From positions 1 through 64,000 of the forward strand of contig JANUWF010002207.1 of the NCBI GenBank assembly GCA_026120185.1: 64,000 nucleotides of DNA, given 5' to 3'. A model generated the notes under the pieces. It saw only the letters and a list, made by a program, of their open reading frames with translations. It was not told the DNA's origin and did not search any database. This document shows positions 45,749 to 56,307 of the stretch, in pieces (position 1 is the first letter of the stretch; the number at the start of each line of letters is the position of its first letter). The translations under genes were made by a program, and so were the position numbers. The DNA is from Voacanga thouarsii (Eukaryota > Streptophyta > Magnoliopsida > Gentianales > Apocynaceae).

Positions 45749-46005
45749 TGTAGTACTAATTTTTCTACAAGAAGTTCTTACCACTCCAATACTCATCCTT
45801 CCAATTCTTCGACCAAACCTCTCTTATCCAAATCTTTAACAACACAACTGTTTCACATCAATTAATTCAAATGCAAGAGCAACGGAAAAATTCACATGCA
45901 TCCATGCAAATAAAAATTATTCTAGCTACCACATAAAATGCAAGATGCTATGCAATGCATGACTTTTTTCCCATAGTCAAAAGTGGTTTTGGGCGGGGTA
46001 TTACA

Positions 46006-46483
46006 CCTCAACTATAGTATATCGAAGTATGTGCTTCTAGTTTCGTCACACTACCAACTCATACTCAAGCGGTAGAGTATTAGTCCACGCTGTAGCAGTA
46101 ATAGTCTGGGTTTCTTTTAAATAGTACTTTGGAAACTACTATTACAGGTCCTATTCTACGTATTCGAAATACCCTCATGCTATGAAATGTGTGGACTATT
46201 CACTGGTTAAAGGTAAGCCATTCCCCATTTAGAACAATAACCTATACATGATGAGATTCTCCTTCATCAATCGGTTAAGAACAAACATTTATGTGTTAAG
46301 TAATCCGTGATCCATAGCTTACTGTGAAAGACCACCATTCACATGGATCACTTACTTAAACACAATGGGTCCTTTCCCAATGAAAATTGTGCACAAATAA
46401 AATGTAAATTCACAAACAATTTTTGAGAATAAATTCTCTTATTAATATTACATTAGATAAACTAGATGGCATATATTCCAACA
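46006..46483 (-). repeat. 5' LTR of C2, outer piece
   Basis: CCTCAACTATAGTATATCGAAG matches 27674 onward of the C2 3' LTR. The homology runs through to CATATATTCCAACA, giving the true U3 terminus that the 3' LTR has lost. Confidence 0.85.
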
Positions 46484-49400
46484 GCTACAACAACATCTAA
46501 TTATGACAATAATGCCTTAAACTTTAATACTAGTCGATAAAGTATTTTATAAAATGAAATTAGGTTGATAAGTTAAAACATATAGGTGTTATAAATAAAT
46601 AATAAGTAATAAGTTATATTATTAACTATTTATTATCAAATAATAAATAATGAGTATTATTGATAAGAAATAAAAATAGTAATAAATAATGAGTAATAGT
46701 AAATCTTAAATAATATTGCTAATAAATAATAATTAAATAATACCATTATAAATAATAATTAGTATTAATAATAAATTATTCTTAATTAATAGATAATAAA
46801 TAACAACTAGAATTAATAATAAATAAATTATTCTATTATAAATAATATTGATAAGTGTAAATTAAATATTTTGTAAGACTAACTAACAATAATATGAATA
46901 AAAAAGTCATTTGATATTATAACACCAATATATTATTTATATTTCATAGAAATATTTCATTTATTTATCAAACAAAATAATAATATTTTAAATAATCTCT
47001 AAATTTGAAACTACTTAGTGTTCTTCGAATTTAGTATATTAAATTAAATAATAATATTAATTATATTAATAATAATGATAGAAAGAATAATTTTTAAATA
47101 ATAAAGGTAGTTCTTATAATAATTTTATTACTACCGAAAATCCATGTACATATTTATACACACAAGGATTCAGCAAATAACATGTTAATCTATCCCAAAA
47201 ACATAGACTTAAATTAACATATATTACAACAAGGATAGTATTAAACTTGTAACAATTTTTAGCATGGCATTTGCTAACTAAAACAACATAAGAGTATAAG
47301 TATAGCATGGGTAGCAATAATCTCTATAAAATTACTTCCACTTATGACATATGAACTCATAACATAAGTCTACTCCTAAGTTTATCATATTCATAATCTT
47401 CAGATACTTCATGTAATAGCTTTAAACCCACTCAACCTCTAAATCAAATAAACATCATCTTCATATGATGTACATGTCTCTATCATGCCTTCAACAAATC
47501 AACAATCCTACCCCATCATTCTGCCTATCTTGAGTTCAAAACCAATAAGAGGAGTTGTGTTTAAAATACTTGTTTGATGATGCTTGAAATTGAAGATGTT
47601 GCTTGTCAAAGGAGAACCTCGAATGCTTGATGGCTTCAATGATCCAAAAATTGTCCATGGTCATTCATCATTGTTTTAGCCAAGAGAGAGGGAGAGAGTG
47701 AGAGGAAAAGAGTGAGAGTAAGAAGAGAAGAATATATAGAAGTTGAAGAAAAGAAGAAGAATAAGAAAATTGTTCTTTTTTTACCTTTTTAGTGTTCTTC
47801 AAATCTTCAACAAAAAATGGTGGTTTGATCCGTTTGCAGGTTCAAATTTGTGTGTTTTGGTGTTATAAAGTATATCAAGGAAGAATATAGGTTGAATACT
47901 AACAGTTTAGAGAGTTTGGGGTGATTGGAGATGTTTAGAAGTGATTTAGGCTTGAAGATGTGTAGTGTGTGTTCTTGGTGTTTTTTAGAGAGATTGAGAG
48001 GAAAAGGAATTTTGTGTGTGCTGTGTGATGGATGGCTAAATGACCTAGCTTAGGGGAGCCTTTGGGTTATCCAAGAATGAGAAGGAAAGAGTTTTGGATT
48101 TTTCAAATTTTAAATTGACAGAAAAGTGGAGATGTGTGAGGTATAGGATTGGGTAATGGTGTTTGCTCGTGGAAGGTTTCTTGTCCTTCAAGAGTGTATG
48201 GCTGAACTAGCTTTGATTTAACCAAGGAATGGAGAGTTGTTTCAGTCTTGGGCTGGCCAAAATTGGCTATGGAATAGTAGAGGATTTTCTTGTTTTATCA
48301 GCTAGCTAGATGAGTGTTTAAGGAAACAAAAATCTGGATAGAGCGAAGATAGGAGTGTTTTGAGGTTTGTTAATGGAGTCCTATTGATTATGGTAGGTGG
48401 AGAAGCCAAGAGGTTCTATCCATGGCTGTATGAGGGCCAACATTTTGATCAAGTTTGCTGAAGAAATTCGGCCTTATCATGAAAAGGCAAAGTGAGAAAA
48501 AAAATTCTGGAATAGAAGCTTAAGAACACTTAGAATTTGAAATGGTTTTGGTGCAAAATTTTTGGCCTTCTTTGGAACGATTCTGGAGCTGGAATTTAAG
48601 GATGTTTGAATGTCCATTAATGGTGGTTTTCTAGCTATCATCTTGATGAAGAAAAGAGAAAGTTTCAGGTGTTCATGAGTACTAACGGATGGCTTCAAGA
48701 TCATGCTTAAAGGTTGCTAGTTTGCTAGAAAACAATTCTGGTTTGGCATTGTTTGTGAAGCTGTAAAGATTTAAAGAATTTCAGCCTTCATCCTCATATA
48801 AGATTGTTGATTCCTCGCAATAATTAGGTAGAGAAGCTTTCTGCAATTTTTTGAAAACCAGCTTTGAAGAAAATCTGGAAAATTTTCTAGATTTTTAACC
48901 AAAACATGAACAAGAAAAAAATGGAGTTTTTGAAAAAATAGCTATGGTGATTTGATGGAAACCTCTTCCTATTCTTCCTCCTCATTTTCGACCAACTTCT
49001 GTCCCACAAGAGCTGGAATTTCAAAATTCTATGCTAGGTAATTATTCATGAATTTTATGGATATAAAAAAAATGAATTAAAGAAATATGAATAGCTTAAA
49101 TTCAAATAGATTAGAACAAGACTTGCAAAAATAATGGAGACAATAATTCTTCTAGAATTCTTTTTAGGATAAGACTCCATTGTCAAGACATTGCCATTGT
49201 GTCTTCCCTAAGACAACATTTCTAACTTTAAGGAATGTAAGAAAGAAGAAAATTCAAACATTGGTTCGGATAAATATGAATAAAATTTAAGTGATGGGAT
49301 TAAAACTCAAGACCTTAGAGATTAATCACAAAGCTCTAACCACTTAAGCACAATAACTCTTATTCTTATTTTCTTAACCAAATATTCTTCTTATCTAAGC

Positions 49401-49599
49401 CTCAAGACTTCTTTCTATTTTGACCTCAAATAAAATTATCTTTTTACCCTTTCTGATCAACAAGGACAAATAAATCATATAACCCATAACCTACAATTCT
49501 AAGGCACACAAAATCATTTAAGAGATATATTTTATGCATGATGGCATGATATGCATCCCATTCCTCCTATTCTATGGTAGGTTTAGGTGGGGTTTTACA
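46484..49599 (-). mobile_element. Solo LTR S2, piece 3
   Basis: Begins with the GCTAC duplication. It runs through a very AT-rich block (46500-47110, many TAATAAATAAT units), a GA-rich block near 47682, a donor-like AAAAAG|GTAAAA (minus, near 47783) and the tRNA-like module, to GGGGTTTTACA. Order and content match S1 and S3. No gene is supported. Confidence 0.87.
49293..49358 (-). other. tRNA-like module in S2
   Basis: Minus strand TGCTTAAGTGG (A box, one mismatch) and AGTTTTAATCC (degraded B box). This is the weakest copy. Confidence 0.45.
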
Positions 49600-49604
49600 T
49601 TAGT

Positions 49605-49731
49605 ATACTTGCTCGTATATGTAATTTAGGATTAATTTTTTAATTAAAACTTGGCAATGGGATGGATTTAAATTTAATGATTCTTATACATCCAAAATTT
49701 ACGCATTAAGTTTTTGGTGCCTTTCCTGTGA
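49605..49731 (+). other. LTR end and tRNA-Asp-type PBS of background element
   Basis: ATTTACGCATTAAGTTTTTGG at about 49698 resembles the Tat/Ogre/Athila boundary ACGCATCA + AGTTTTTGGCGCCGTTGCC. The PBS (49715-49731) reads TGGTGCCTTTCCTGTGA against tRNA-Asp-type TGGCGCCGTTGCCGGGGA: about four substitutions and one deletion. The LTR terminus CA is now TA. It is read as an old, decayed element on the plus strand. Confidence 0.5.
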
Positions 49732-50440
49732 AACAATATCATGAAAGCTTAGATTTCAAAGATTTAGCCATGTAAATATGTAAATAGGTAGATGCATATT
49801 AATAATTACTAACTTGTTTTTGTATGTTTGTATACACTATATATTTACCTATTTAATTTTACTAACTTAATGTTAATGTGAAATATGTGTACTAATTGTA
49901 ATTTCATTTAATGATTTTTACGTCATAAATTATGAGTCAATACTAACTCTTATTATTCACTATTTTGGACTTTCATTTATATTACTTTGGGTCGATATAC
50001 TATTTTGGGACACAACTAATTTATCTTTTTATTTTCTATTTTGAAGCTAATTTTCACTATGTAATTTCATTTTTCAGTTGTGCATTATTATTATTATTGT
50101 TGTTGTTGTTGTTGTTGTATATTTCATTCATTATTTTAGGATAATTTTTATTTTCTTTTAAAAAGAAGAAAATATATGAAAAATTTTGTTTTTGAATCAG
50201 AAAAAATAAATAAATAATGCCTCACATGCCATGGCTTTCAATAACCCTGGCCCGACTTTGACCGGAATCCCGTAGCTTGCATGTTCTACCCCCTTCCTTC
50301 TATTTTCTTTTTATTTTTCTTTTCTTTTACTTTTCCTTTTTCATATTTTCTTTATCTTTCTTATATTTGTGTTGTTTGTCCTTTTCTTCTTTTTTCTTTC
50401 GCTATTCTCTTCTTCTTTTTTTTTCTTGTTTTGCTCCGGT
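49732..50440 (+). other. Leader of background Tat/Ogre-like element
   Basis: No ORF. AT-rich, then a (ATT)n(GTT)n run at 50088-50117 and a T/C-rich stretch up to the S3 insertion. It continues after S3 at 54760. Confidence 0.4.
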
Positions 50441-50933
50441 GAAGCTGTAACACCCCACAACCTAGGCCCATCGGGCCCGGGGATGTCGCCCCGTCCAGAG
50501 GACAAGGGGTCTTTATAACTAGGTCACATAGAATAAAATAAAATAAAGACTTTAAAATTAAACTTATTACAACCCAAAAGATGAATACTGGAACAAATCC
50601 AAAATAAATTGTTTGCAACAATCACTCAAAACACCACATAAAGGAAATAACATAAGTCTTCAAAGCATAGGCAACAATCTAGCTAATGACCTCCACAGCA
50701 GGATCCTCCAGAAAACATGACATAAAAGGTGATGAGATAAAAATCTCAGTAAGCCCGTGTGTGCTTTGAGTGTTTCAAGTAAAGTAATTCATGTATGCAA
50801 GTTGTAAAAGTTTCATAAGGGAAAGTGCTGGCAAGCAATAAATAAGTGTTAAAAATAAAGAGTGGCATTTCTCTTTTCAAACCATACACGTGCACAATAA
50901 ATACAACCACTCAAATGGGTAGCCATGGGTTAC

Positions 50934-50992
50934 CACACGTTGGGCCCCATGACTAAGTAATGGTCAGAATGCCACACTTTGTGCAAGCTGAC
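50934..50992 (-). other. Hairpin array in S3
   Basis: CATGGG/CCCATG (50934-50939, 50946-50951) around ACCACACGTTGGGC, and GTCAG/CTGAC (50963-50967, 50988-50992) around GCCACACTTTGTGC. The stems are perfect. Confidence 0.7.
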
Positions 50993-52817
50993 AAAAGGGT
51001 AGGTGTACGGCTTACCGGGTGAGATACTCCTTCATCTCTACACCCAAACTTACCGGTTGTCTACTCACAGTCCACGGGACTGAAACTTGCTAGCTCGTAC
51101 CGGCATGACCTACCGGACTGGCATCCTATCCAGGAAGGACTCACTCCTCAGAGGTGGCCACCTACTGAGAGACTTACCCTAACCCTTCAAAGACTAGTCC
51201 TGGTGGTCTACCCTTATTGAGTACTCAACGTTGATTGTCCCACTTGGGAGAAAATTGATCATAATCTGCTTCATTTGGAAATAGCAAATAAGGGTTTCTA
51301 AAAGTCTTGTCAAAGTTGGGTTTTAGAAAGGGTTTAGCATTTTGTGTAAACTGCTTGTTTAATTTTCAAATGATTGTTTGTCTGGAAATAAAAGGGAAAA
51401 CAGTCCTTAATTGCCTTCACAAAATAAATGTCCATACACACCGCATTTGGCTTGCCACAGTAATTTTTTTGGTCTTCACAAAATTCCATGCATGAGCTTA
51501 CCTGGTTCTTTGCTTGCTCAAACTCAAAAGTCTTCCAAGGCTGACCAAACCCCGCCTGGGGTAAACACAAAACATAAGGTTACATTCAAGCTAAACTCAC
51601 CTACACAAAATAATCCTAGTTTAACCCATTACCATCACGACCCTAACGCTCTAAACTTTAAGGCTAGCTAAAAAGAAGAACTTTATAAAATAAGTCTAGT
51701 TTAATAAGTTAAAATAACTTGGGGTTCTAAAATAGTTGCTAATAAATTGTAGACTCATTTAATAATTCTTGTGAGATATTAATAAATAAAAGAAGGTTTG
51801 AATTTTAAGTAATATTATGTCTAACAATATTAACAAATGGCAATTTAAAAATAGCTTTATTATTAGTAAATAATAAATCACAAATATATTTATTTTTTTT
51901 AGATAATAATTAATAATAAATACAATTAATAATACATGAATTATTTTAAATTCTAAATTAATAAATAACAAATAGATTTTAATATAAATAATATTTAGGA
52001 ATATAGGTAAAAGTTTGAACTAAGGTCTACAAGGTCATCAATTAATTCTAATATTTTACTTATTATAAATGATTTATTACTATATATATATATATATATA
52101 TATATTATTAACAAAAGATCTCATTTATTTGATAAAGAAAATATTAATATTTTAATTAATAAACCAATCCAAATCTTCCTAGAGTTTCGAATTTTATAGA
52201 GGAAAATATAGTAGCAATTCCATTTAAAGTAATAGAATTTTGTTAATAAAAATAACCTATACTTAACAAGAAAATACTCTTTCACCATGATTTTCCTATT
52301 GCTAGACAAGATTCATAATCACATTCTCCAATATAAAATAATAAACCAATCCATTCATGAACACATGCTTGACTTAACACATACTATCACATGGCTAACT
52401 CCCTTCTAGGCATAATCATCATTAATGGCTTCAAAGGAAAATAGAAACATAAGAGCCTAATCACCTTTGGTGTCATGATCTCTAACATGCTTCAAACATC
52501 CATAAAATTCATTAAGCACGAAGAACATACAATGATTCAAAAAGAAAACACATACAACTTAGCCATATACAACCATCATCATGTCTTAACTCCATCCCCT
52601 TAATCCACATGTATATACTCAATCTCCATTCATACTCTATCTCCCTATCAACACCTAGGAGACACAATTTCAGAATTTAAAAAGAAAGGATTTAAGAATA
52701 GATACTTGATTGTCAATTGCTTTGATGAAGACAAAAGAAGGTCCAAGCGCGATAGAGAGCCTTGAGTGATCCACCGGAAAAAAAACAGCCATGGTTGATG
52801 GTTGATCAACCATTTCG

Positions 52818-52819
<2 letters not shown>

Positions 52820-52869
<50 letters not shown>
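52820..52869. repeat. (GA)n microsatellite in S3
   Basis: About 25 GA units. S1 (11613) and S2 (47682) have shorter GA runs at the same place. On the sense strand this is a CT run, as expected of a leader near a transcription start. Confidence 0.92.
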
Positions 52870-52870
<1 letters not shown>

Positions 52871-54442
52871 ATTAGGAGAGTATATTAAGAGTTGAATGGA
52901 AAAAGGATGAACAAGAAGGTTGTTCTTGATTTACCTTGTTGATGTTCTTGAGACCTTCAAGGAAAAAGGCTAATTTCGATCCGTCTGAAAATGAAGTTTG
53001 CTAGGTTTTGTGTTATAAATCCCAGAAATGAAGTTTAGGGATTAAATAGAAGTGATTTGGAGTATTTGAGAGTGATTGGAAGTGTTTAGAGTAGGTTTAG
53101 GTTTGAAGAAGTTTAGTGTGTGTTCTTGGTATTCTTGGTGAAAATGGAGAGAGTTTGAGAAAATGCTGCACGAAATCTGGTAGAGGGCTGGCTGAATGGT
53201 CTAGGTTGAATGGGAGTTTTGGTTTTCAGCAAGAAGGAGAGAGGTTGATCAGATTTTATTTGAAATTCAAATGGAGAAAGTTGTGGAGTTGGTTAAGGTA
53301 GGTGGTTAGTTATGGTGTTTGATCAAGGAAGGTTTCTTCACTCTCCAATGGTGCCGGCTGAACAAGGTGATTTTGATGGAATGAATGGAGCTTGTTAGGC
53401 TATAGAGCTGACCGAAATTCAGTCTATGAAGGCAGAGGAAATTCTGGTTAGTTAGCCTAATGCAAGAGTGGCTTAATGGAGAAAAAATGCTGGAATTTTT
53501 TTGAAGTTCAAAAAGAGTTTGAATGGAGTGATCTTAGGAGTGTTTTGAGGTGTGGAGTCCAAGAGTTCAAGGTAAGTGTGGGGTTAATGGTGTTCAGTCC
53601 ATGGCTGATCAAGGATCAATGTTGCAGAAGTTGAAGGGTGGTTTTCGGCCTAGGCTTGAAGGAACAAAGCTGGGAAATTCTGGTTTCAAGCTGTCCTATA
53701 TTTCGAAGGTTAGTGCAGAATTTCTGCACACCTTCAACCCGATTTGCAGCTGATCCTTGATGGACTTTGAAGGTCTTTCTAAGGTGGTTTTCCAGCCTTC
53801 TTCCTGGGGAAATACAGAGGAGTTTGGCTGCCTTGAAGATGGACTAAAACAACTTCATTTCCTTGGTTGAAAGCTGCGAAAATGTCCAGAATTTTTCCCT
53901 GGTTTTGCATAGTTTGTGCAGTCCGAAAATTGTACAGATTTTCCAGCCTTCAAGCCACATGAAATGACCATTTTCTTGGCAGCAAATGAAGAGGTTTACT
54001 GGCTGAATTTTTGAAGAGATGGTATACAAAAATTCTAGAAAATTTTCTAGATTTCCCTTCACTAAAACATGAACAACATGAAGGTGAATTTTGAAGGTTC
54101 TTTCATGGTGTTTGATTTCTCTTGGAACCCCTTCCTATTTCCCCTTCTATTTTCGGCCAACTCCTCACCCTCCAAAGCTGATTTTTGAAATTCAAGGTGA
54201 AGAAATATCACAAAATTTTGGAGTTCAAAAGAAGAGATTTAATGAATTTAAATTATAAAGATGTTAGGACAAGCTAGAAGTAATAAAAAGGACAAGAATT
54301 CCTCTAGAATTCTTTTTAGGACATGAGGATAAGATTAGGACATTCTCTTTATGTCTCCCCTAAGATAACATTCCCATTTTCATGGAATGTAAGAAAACAA
54401 AAATTCAAACTTAGTTAAGATAATCATGACAAAAGCTTAAAT

Positions 54443-54508
54443 GATGGGATTTGAACCCATGAGCTTAGAAATTAATTCACCAAGCTCTAACCACTAAACC
54501 ACACTAAC
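54443..54508 (-). other. tRNA-like module in S3
   Basis: Minus strand: TGGTTTAGTGG (perfect A box), GGTTCAAATCC (B box, one mismatch), a perfect 5-bp T stem ATGGG/CCCAT around TTCAAAT, and a D-arm-like GTTT/GAGC. The acceptor stem is not conserved. Confidence 0.7.
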
Positions 54509-54759
54509 TCTTGTTCCTATTTTCTCAACCACATATTCTTCTTATGAAATCCCCAAGCTAACCTCCTATTTTGACCTCAAGCAAAATTACTATTTTACCC
54601 CTCCTACTCAATAAGCATAACTAAGCATTTTAACCTATAATCCACAACTCTAAAGCACATAAAATCATTCAAAAACATATATATTCATGCAAAATAATAT
54701 GATATGCATCTCGACCCCCCTTACTCTAGGGTTGGCTTTAGGTGGGGTTTCACAGAAGC

Positions 54760-55635
54760 ACCGACCCCCCCTTCCCATTCCACTTTTTTTGTTTTGTCTT
54801 TTTCTTTCTTTCTTCTTTCATCTTGTTTCTTCTATTTCTCTTGTTTATTTGATTTTCCTTTCCCTATTCCTCCATAACACTATTTTCGTTTCTCTGTTCT
54901 TCACCATTTCCTTTCTTCATCTTGCTTCTTTAGTGAATACTATGATTCCTCTACGAATTATCCCCCGAGAAATCAAATTTTTTAAAGCTCACAAGTTAGG
55001 GAACATATTGGTGCAAAACTCTCTTAATATTGTGGTAGATTTTATCCTCTTGAATTTCTTGGCATTTTTTTATACTTATTTTTGAGGAAAAATTTACTAA
55101 ATTTGGAAATATATTTGTTGAGTCTATGTGGTGGTAGAAAATGGATAGAATGGGTTGTTAATCTTGTGGTTACTTCTAAAGTTATCTACGTATTTTTTTT
55201 GAATTTTTTGCACATATGGTAATTTTGCATAAATGGTGAGCATACTTGTAATATTTTGCTATGTTAATTGAAGTTGGTGGAATTGTAGATTGACATTGTG
55301 CTTTTGCTATTTGAGTTGGACAGTGTCAATGGCATTTTGAGCATTGTTTTCCTTGAAAATCAAAAGTTTGGAAAACATTTTTCACTAAAAAGAGAACCAT
55401 TTGCAAAGTCTGTTTGGTTGAGTCGAAATGGCTATAATAAAAAAATTCTTCAAATCTCAGAAATGCACTAAACTATCCTTAACTTTTGACCCATCTTCAG
55501 AGCTACTTCTTTTTCATCTAAAGAATTTCAATGATAAAAAAATGGGAAGAATAGTATGATTCCAGGGCCTCAAATAGGATAATTGTTGAAAAAACAATCT
55601 AACCTTCTCTTGATTAATCTTTGAATATAACTGAG
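54760..55635 (+). other. Background element leader and upstream ORF1 region
   Basis: T/C-rich to about 54930, then AT-rich DNA with no convincing ORF. The Phe-rich frame at 54687-55085 comes from the pyrimidine tract and crosses the S3 boundary. Confidence 0.4.
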
Positions 55636-56292
55636 ATGTTTGGAAGGATTAGTTGGCATCAAATTCTTGGTTTGAGAGGTGACTTTTGTCCTGCCCTTGT
55701 AAAGGAATTTTACGCAAACATGAACAGCAAAAGGTAAGGACATTTGAAACTAATTGAAACATCCATGAAAGACACCTCTATAATTATGACTAGGGCTCAA
55801 TTAGCTATCAATTTAGGAGTAGATGATAGTGGCCCTTGGATAGAAATTATCCATCACAATCAAATGATCATTTCTAAACCAACTTGGAATTTTTATGTTG
55901 CTTATCAACAGTTGGGTTTTGAACCCAAATCTTTTACACATAGTTCTTCATTTCATCCCAGTAATGGTCTTGGCCCCCAATGGAGGGTTATTTTGGATAT
56001 CTTGTGTTTGATTATTTGTCCTCGATTGAGTAGTTTCAATGAAGTTAAAATCATTGATATTTATATACTCTCTAAAATGCTTCGTGGAGAACCCACTCCC
56101 CTTGCCCCTTTGTTACTAACTTCTATGCAAGATATGGTGGCTTATGGCCTTGCTACCAAAGCATTTGTTCTTCATTTAGTGATTTCACAGGTTTTGAATA
56201 CTTTTGGTATTTCTATGGAGAATGAACTTATGGAACCTACTACCTTATGTAATGTAGTCACCAAAAAAAGTATTGACTCATTGTGTTTATAA
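55636..56292 (+). pseudogene. ORF1-like gene of Tat/Ogre-type element (PF20167-like)
   Basis: From 55636 the frame reads MFGRISWHQILGLRGDFCPALVKEFYANMNSKR, one TAA at about 55735, then GHLKLIETSM...MTRAQLAINLGVDDS and, further on, LSSFNEVKIIDIYILSKMLRGEPTPLAPLLLTSM, with a stop at 56292. The blocks LVxEFYANM, LGV and the hydrophobic LSS...IYILSKML resemble the 'putative plant transposon protein' domain found in ORF1 of Ogre/Tat gypsy elements and captured copies. The role of ORF1 is unknown. The 182-codon open part has little low complexity. It sits about 1.7 kb (after removing S3) downstream of the PBS, as expected for ORF1. A search with this protein against PF20167 would settle the family. 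Confidence 0.6.
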
Positions 56293-56307
56293 GTTTATTG
56301 CTACAAC

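Larger units (their letters stand above)
33850..46005 (-). mobile_element. Ty3/gypsy element G2, complete structure
   Basis: Two LTRs of 3.2 kb (33850-37069, 42794-46005) flank PPT, integrase, RT-RNase H, protease-gag, ORF0 and PBS on the minus strand. The ends are TGAAACACCCC and GGGGTATTACA. It lies in the 5' LTR of C2, but the flanks (CCACT left, CCTCA right) do not form a 5-bp duplication. It shares U5 blocks, the hairpin array, the tRNA-like module and ORF0 with the G1 family, but its LTR is about 1.1 kb shorter and clearly different, so it is a sister family. The coding region has only a handful of stops. Confidence 0.93.
42794..46005 (-). repeat. 5' LTR of G2
   Basis: TGAAACACCCC...GGGGTATTACA, sense on minus. 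In sense order it holds the tRNA-like module (45748-45687), a stop-poor region, a donor-like CTTAAG|GTAAGC ending exon at 44415, the hairpin array (43379-43281) and the conserved U5 block GACAAGGGGTCTTT...GGGGCGATATCCCCGCCC. Confidence 0.92.
26288..46483 (-). mobile_element. Ty1/copia element C2, 5' LTR split by G2
   Basis: The ends are TGAAGGCTTAAAATGG (26288) and ATTCCAACA (46483), with perfect duplication GCTAC (26283-26287 and 46484-46488) in solo LTR S2. On the minus strand the order is 5' LTR, PBS, leader, gag, protease, integrase, RT, RNase H, 3' LTR. The 5' LTR is in two parts (46006-46483 and 33752-33849) around gypsy G2. The coding part is related to C1 and C3 but more diverged and heavily broken, so C2 is older than C1. 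Confidence 0.9.
50446..54754 (-). mobile_element. Solo LTR S3 of G1 family
   Basis: TGTAACACCCC...GGGGTTTCACA, 4,309 bases, flanked by perfect duplication GAAGC (50441-50445, 54755-54759). It contains the U5 block, hairpin array, AT-rich block, an (AT)n run (52081-52105), a long (GA)n run at 52820-52869, a donor-like CAACAAG|GTAAAT (minus, about 52935) and the best-preserved tRNA-like module. Its right end closely matches the 3' LTR start of G1. Confidence 0.92.

Noticed and set aside
33845..46010. 5-bp target duplication for G2
   Set aside because: CCACT and CCTCA do not match; at most 2-3 bases (ACC) could be shared.
54687..55085. Phe/Leu-rich 132-codon ORF
   Set aside because: Arises from a T/C-rich tract and spans the S3 boundary.
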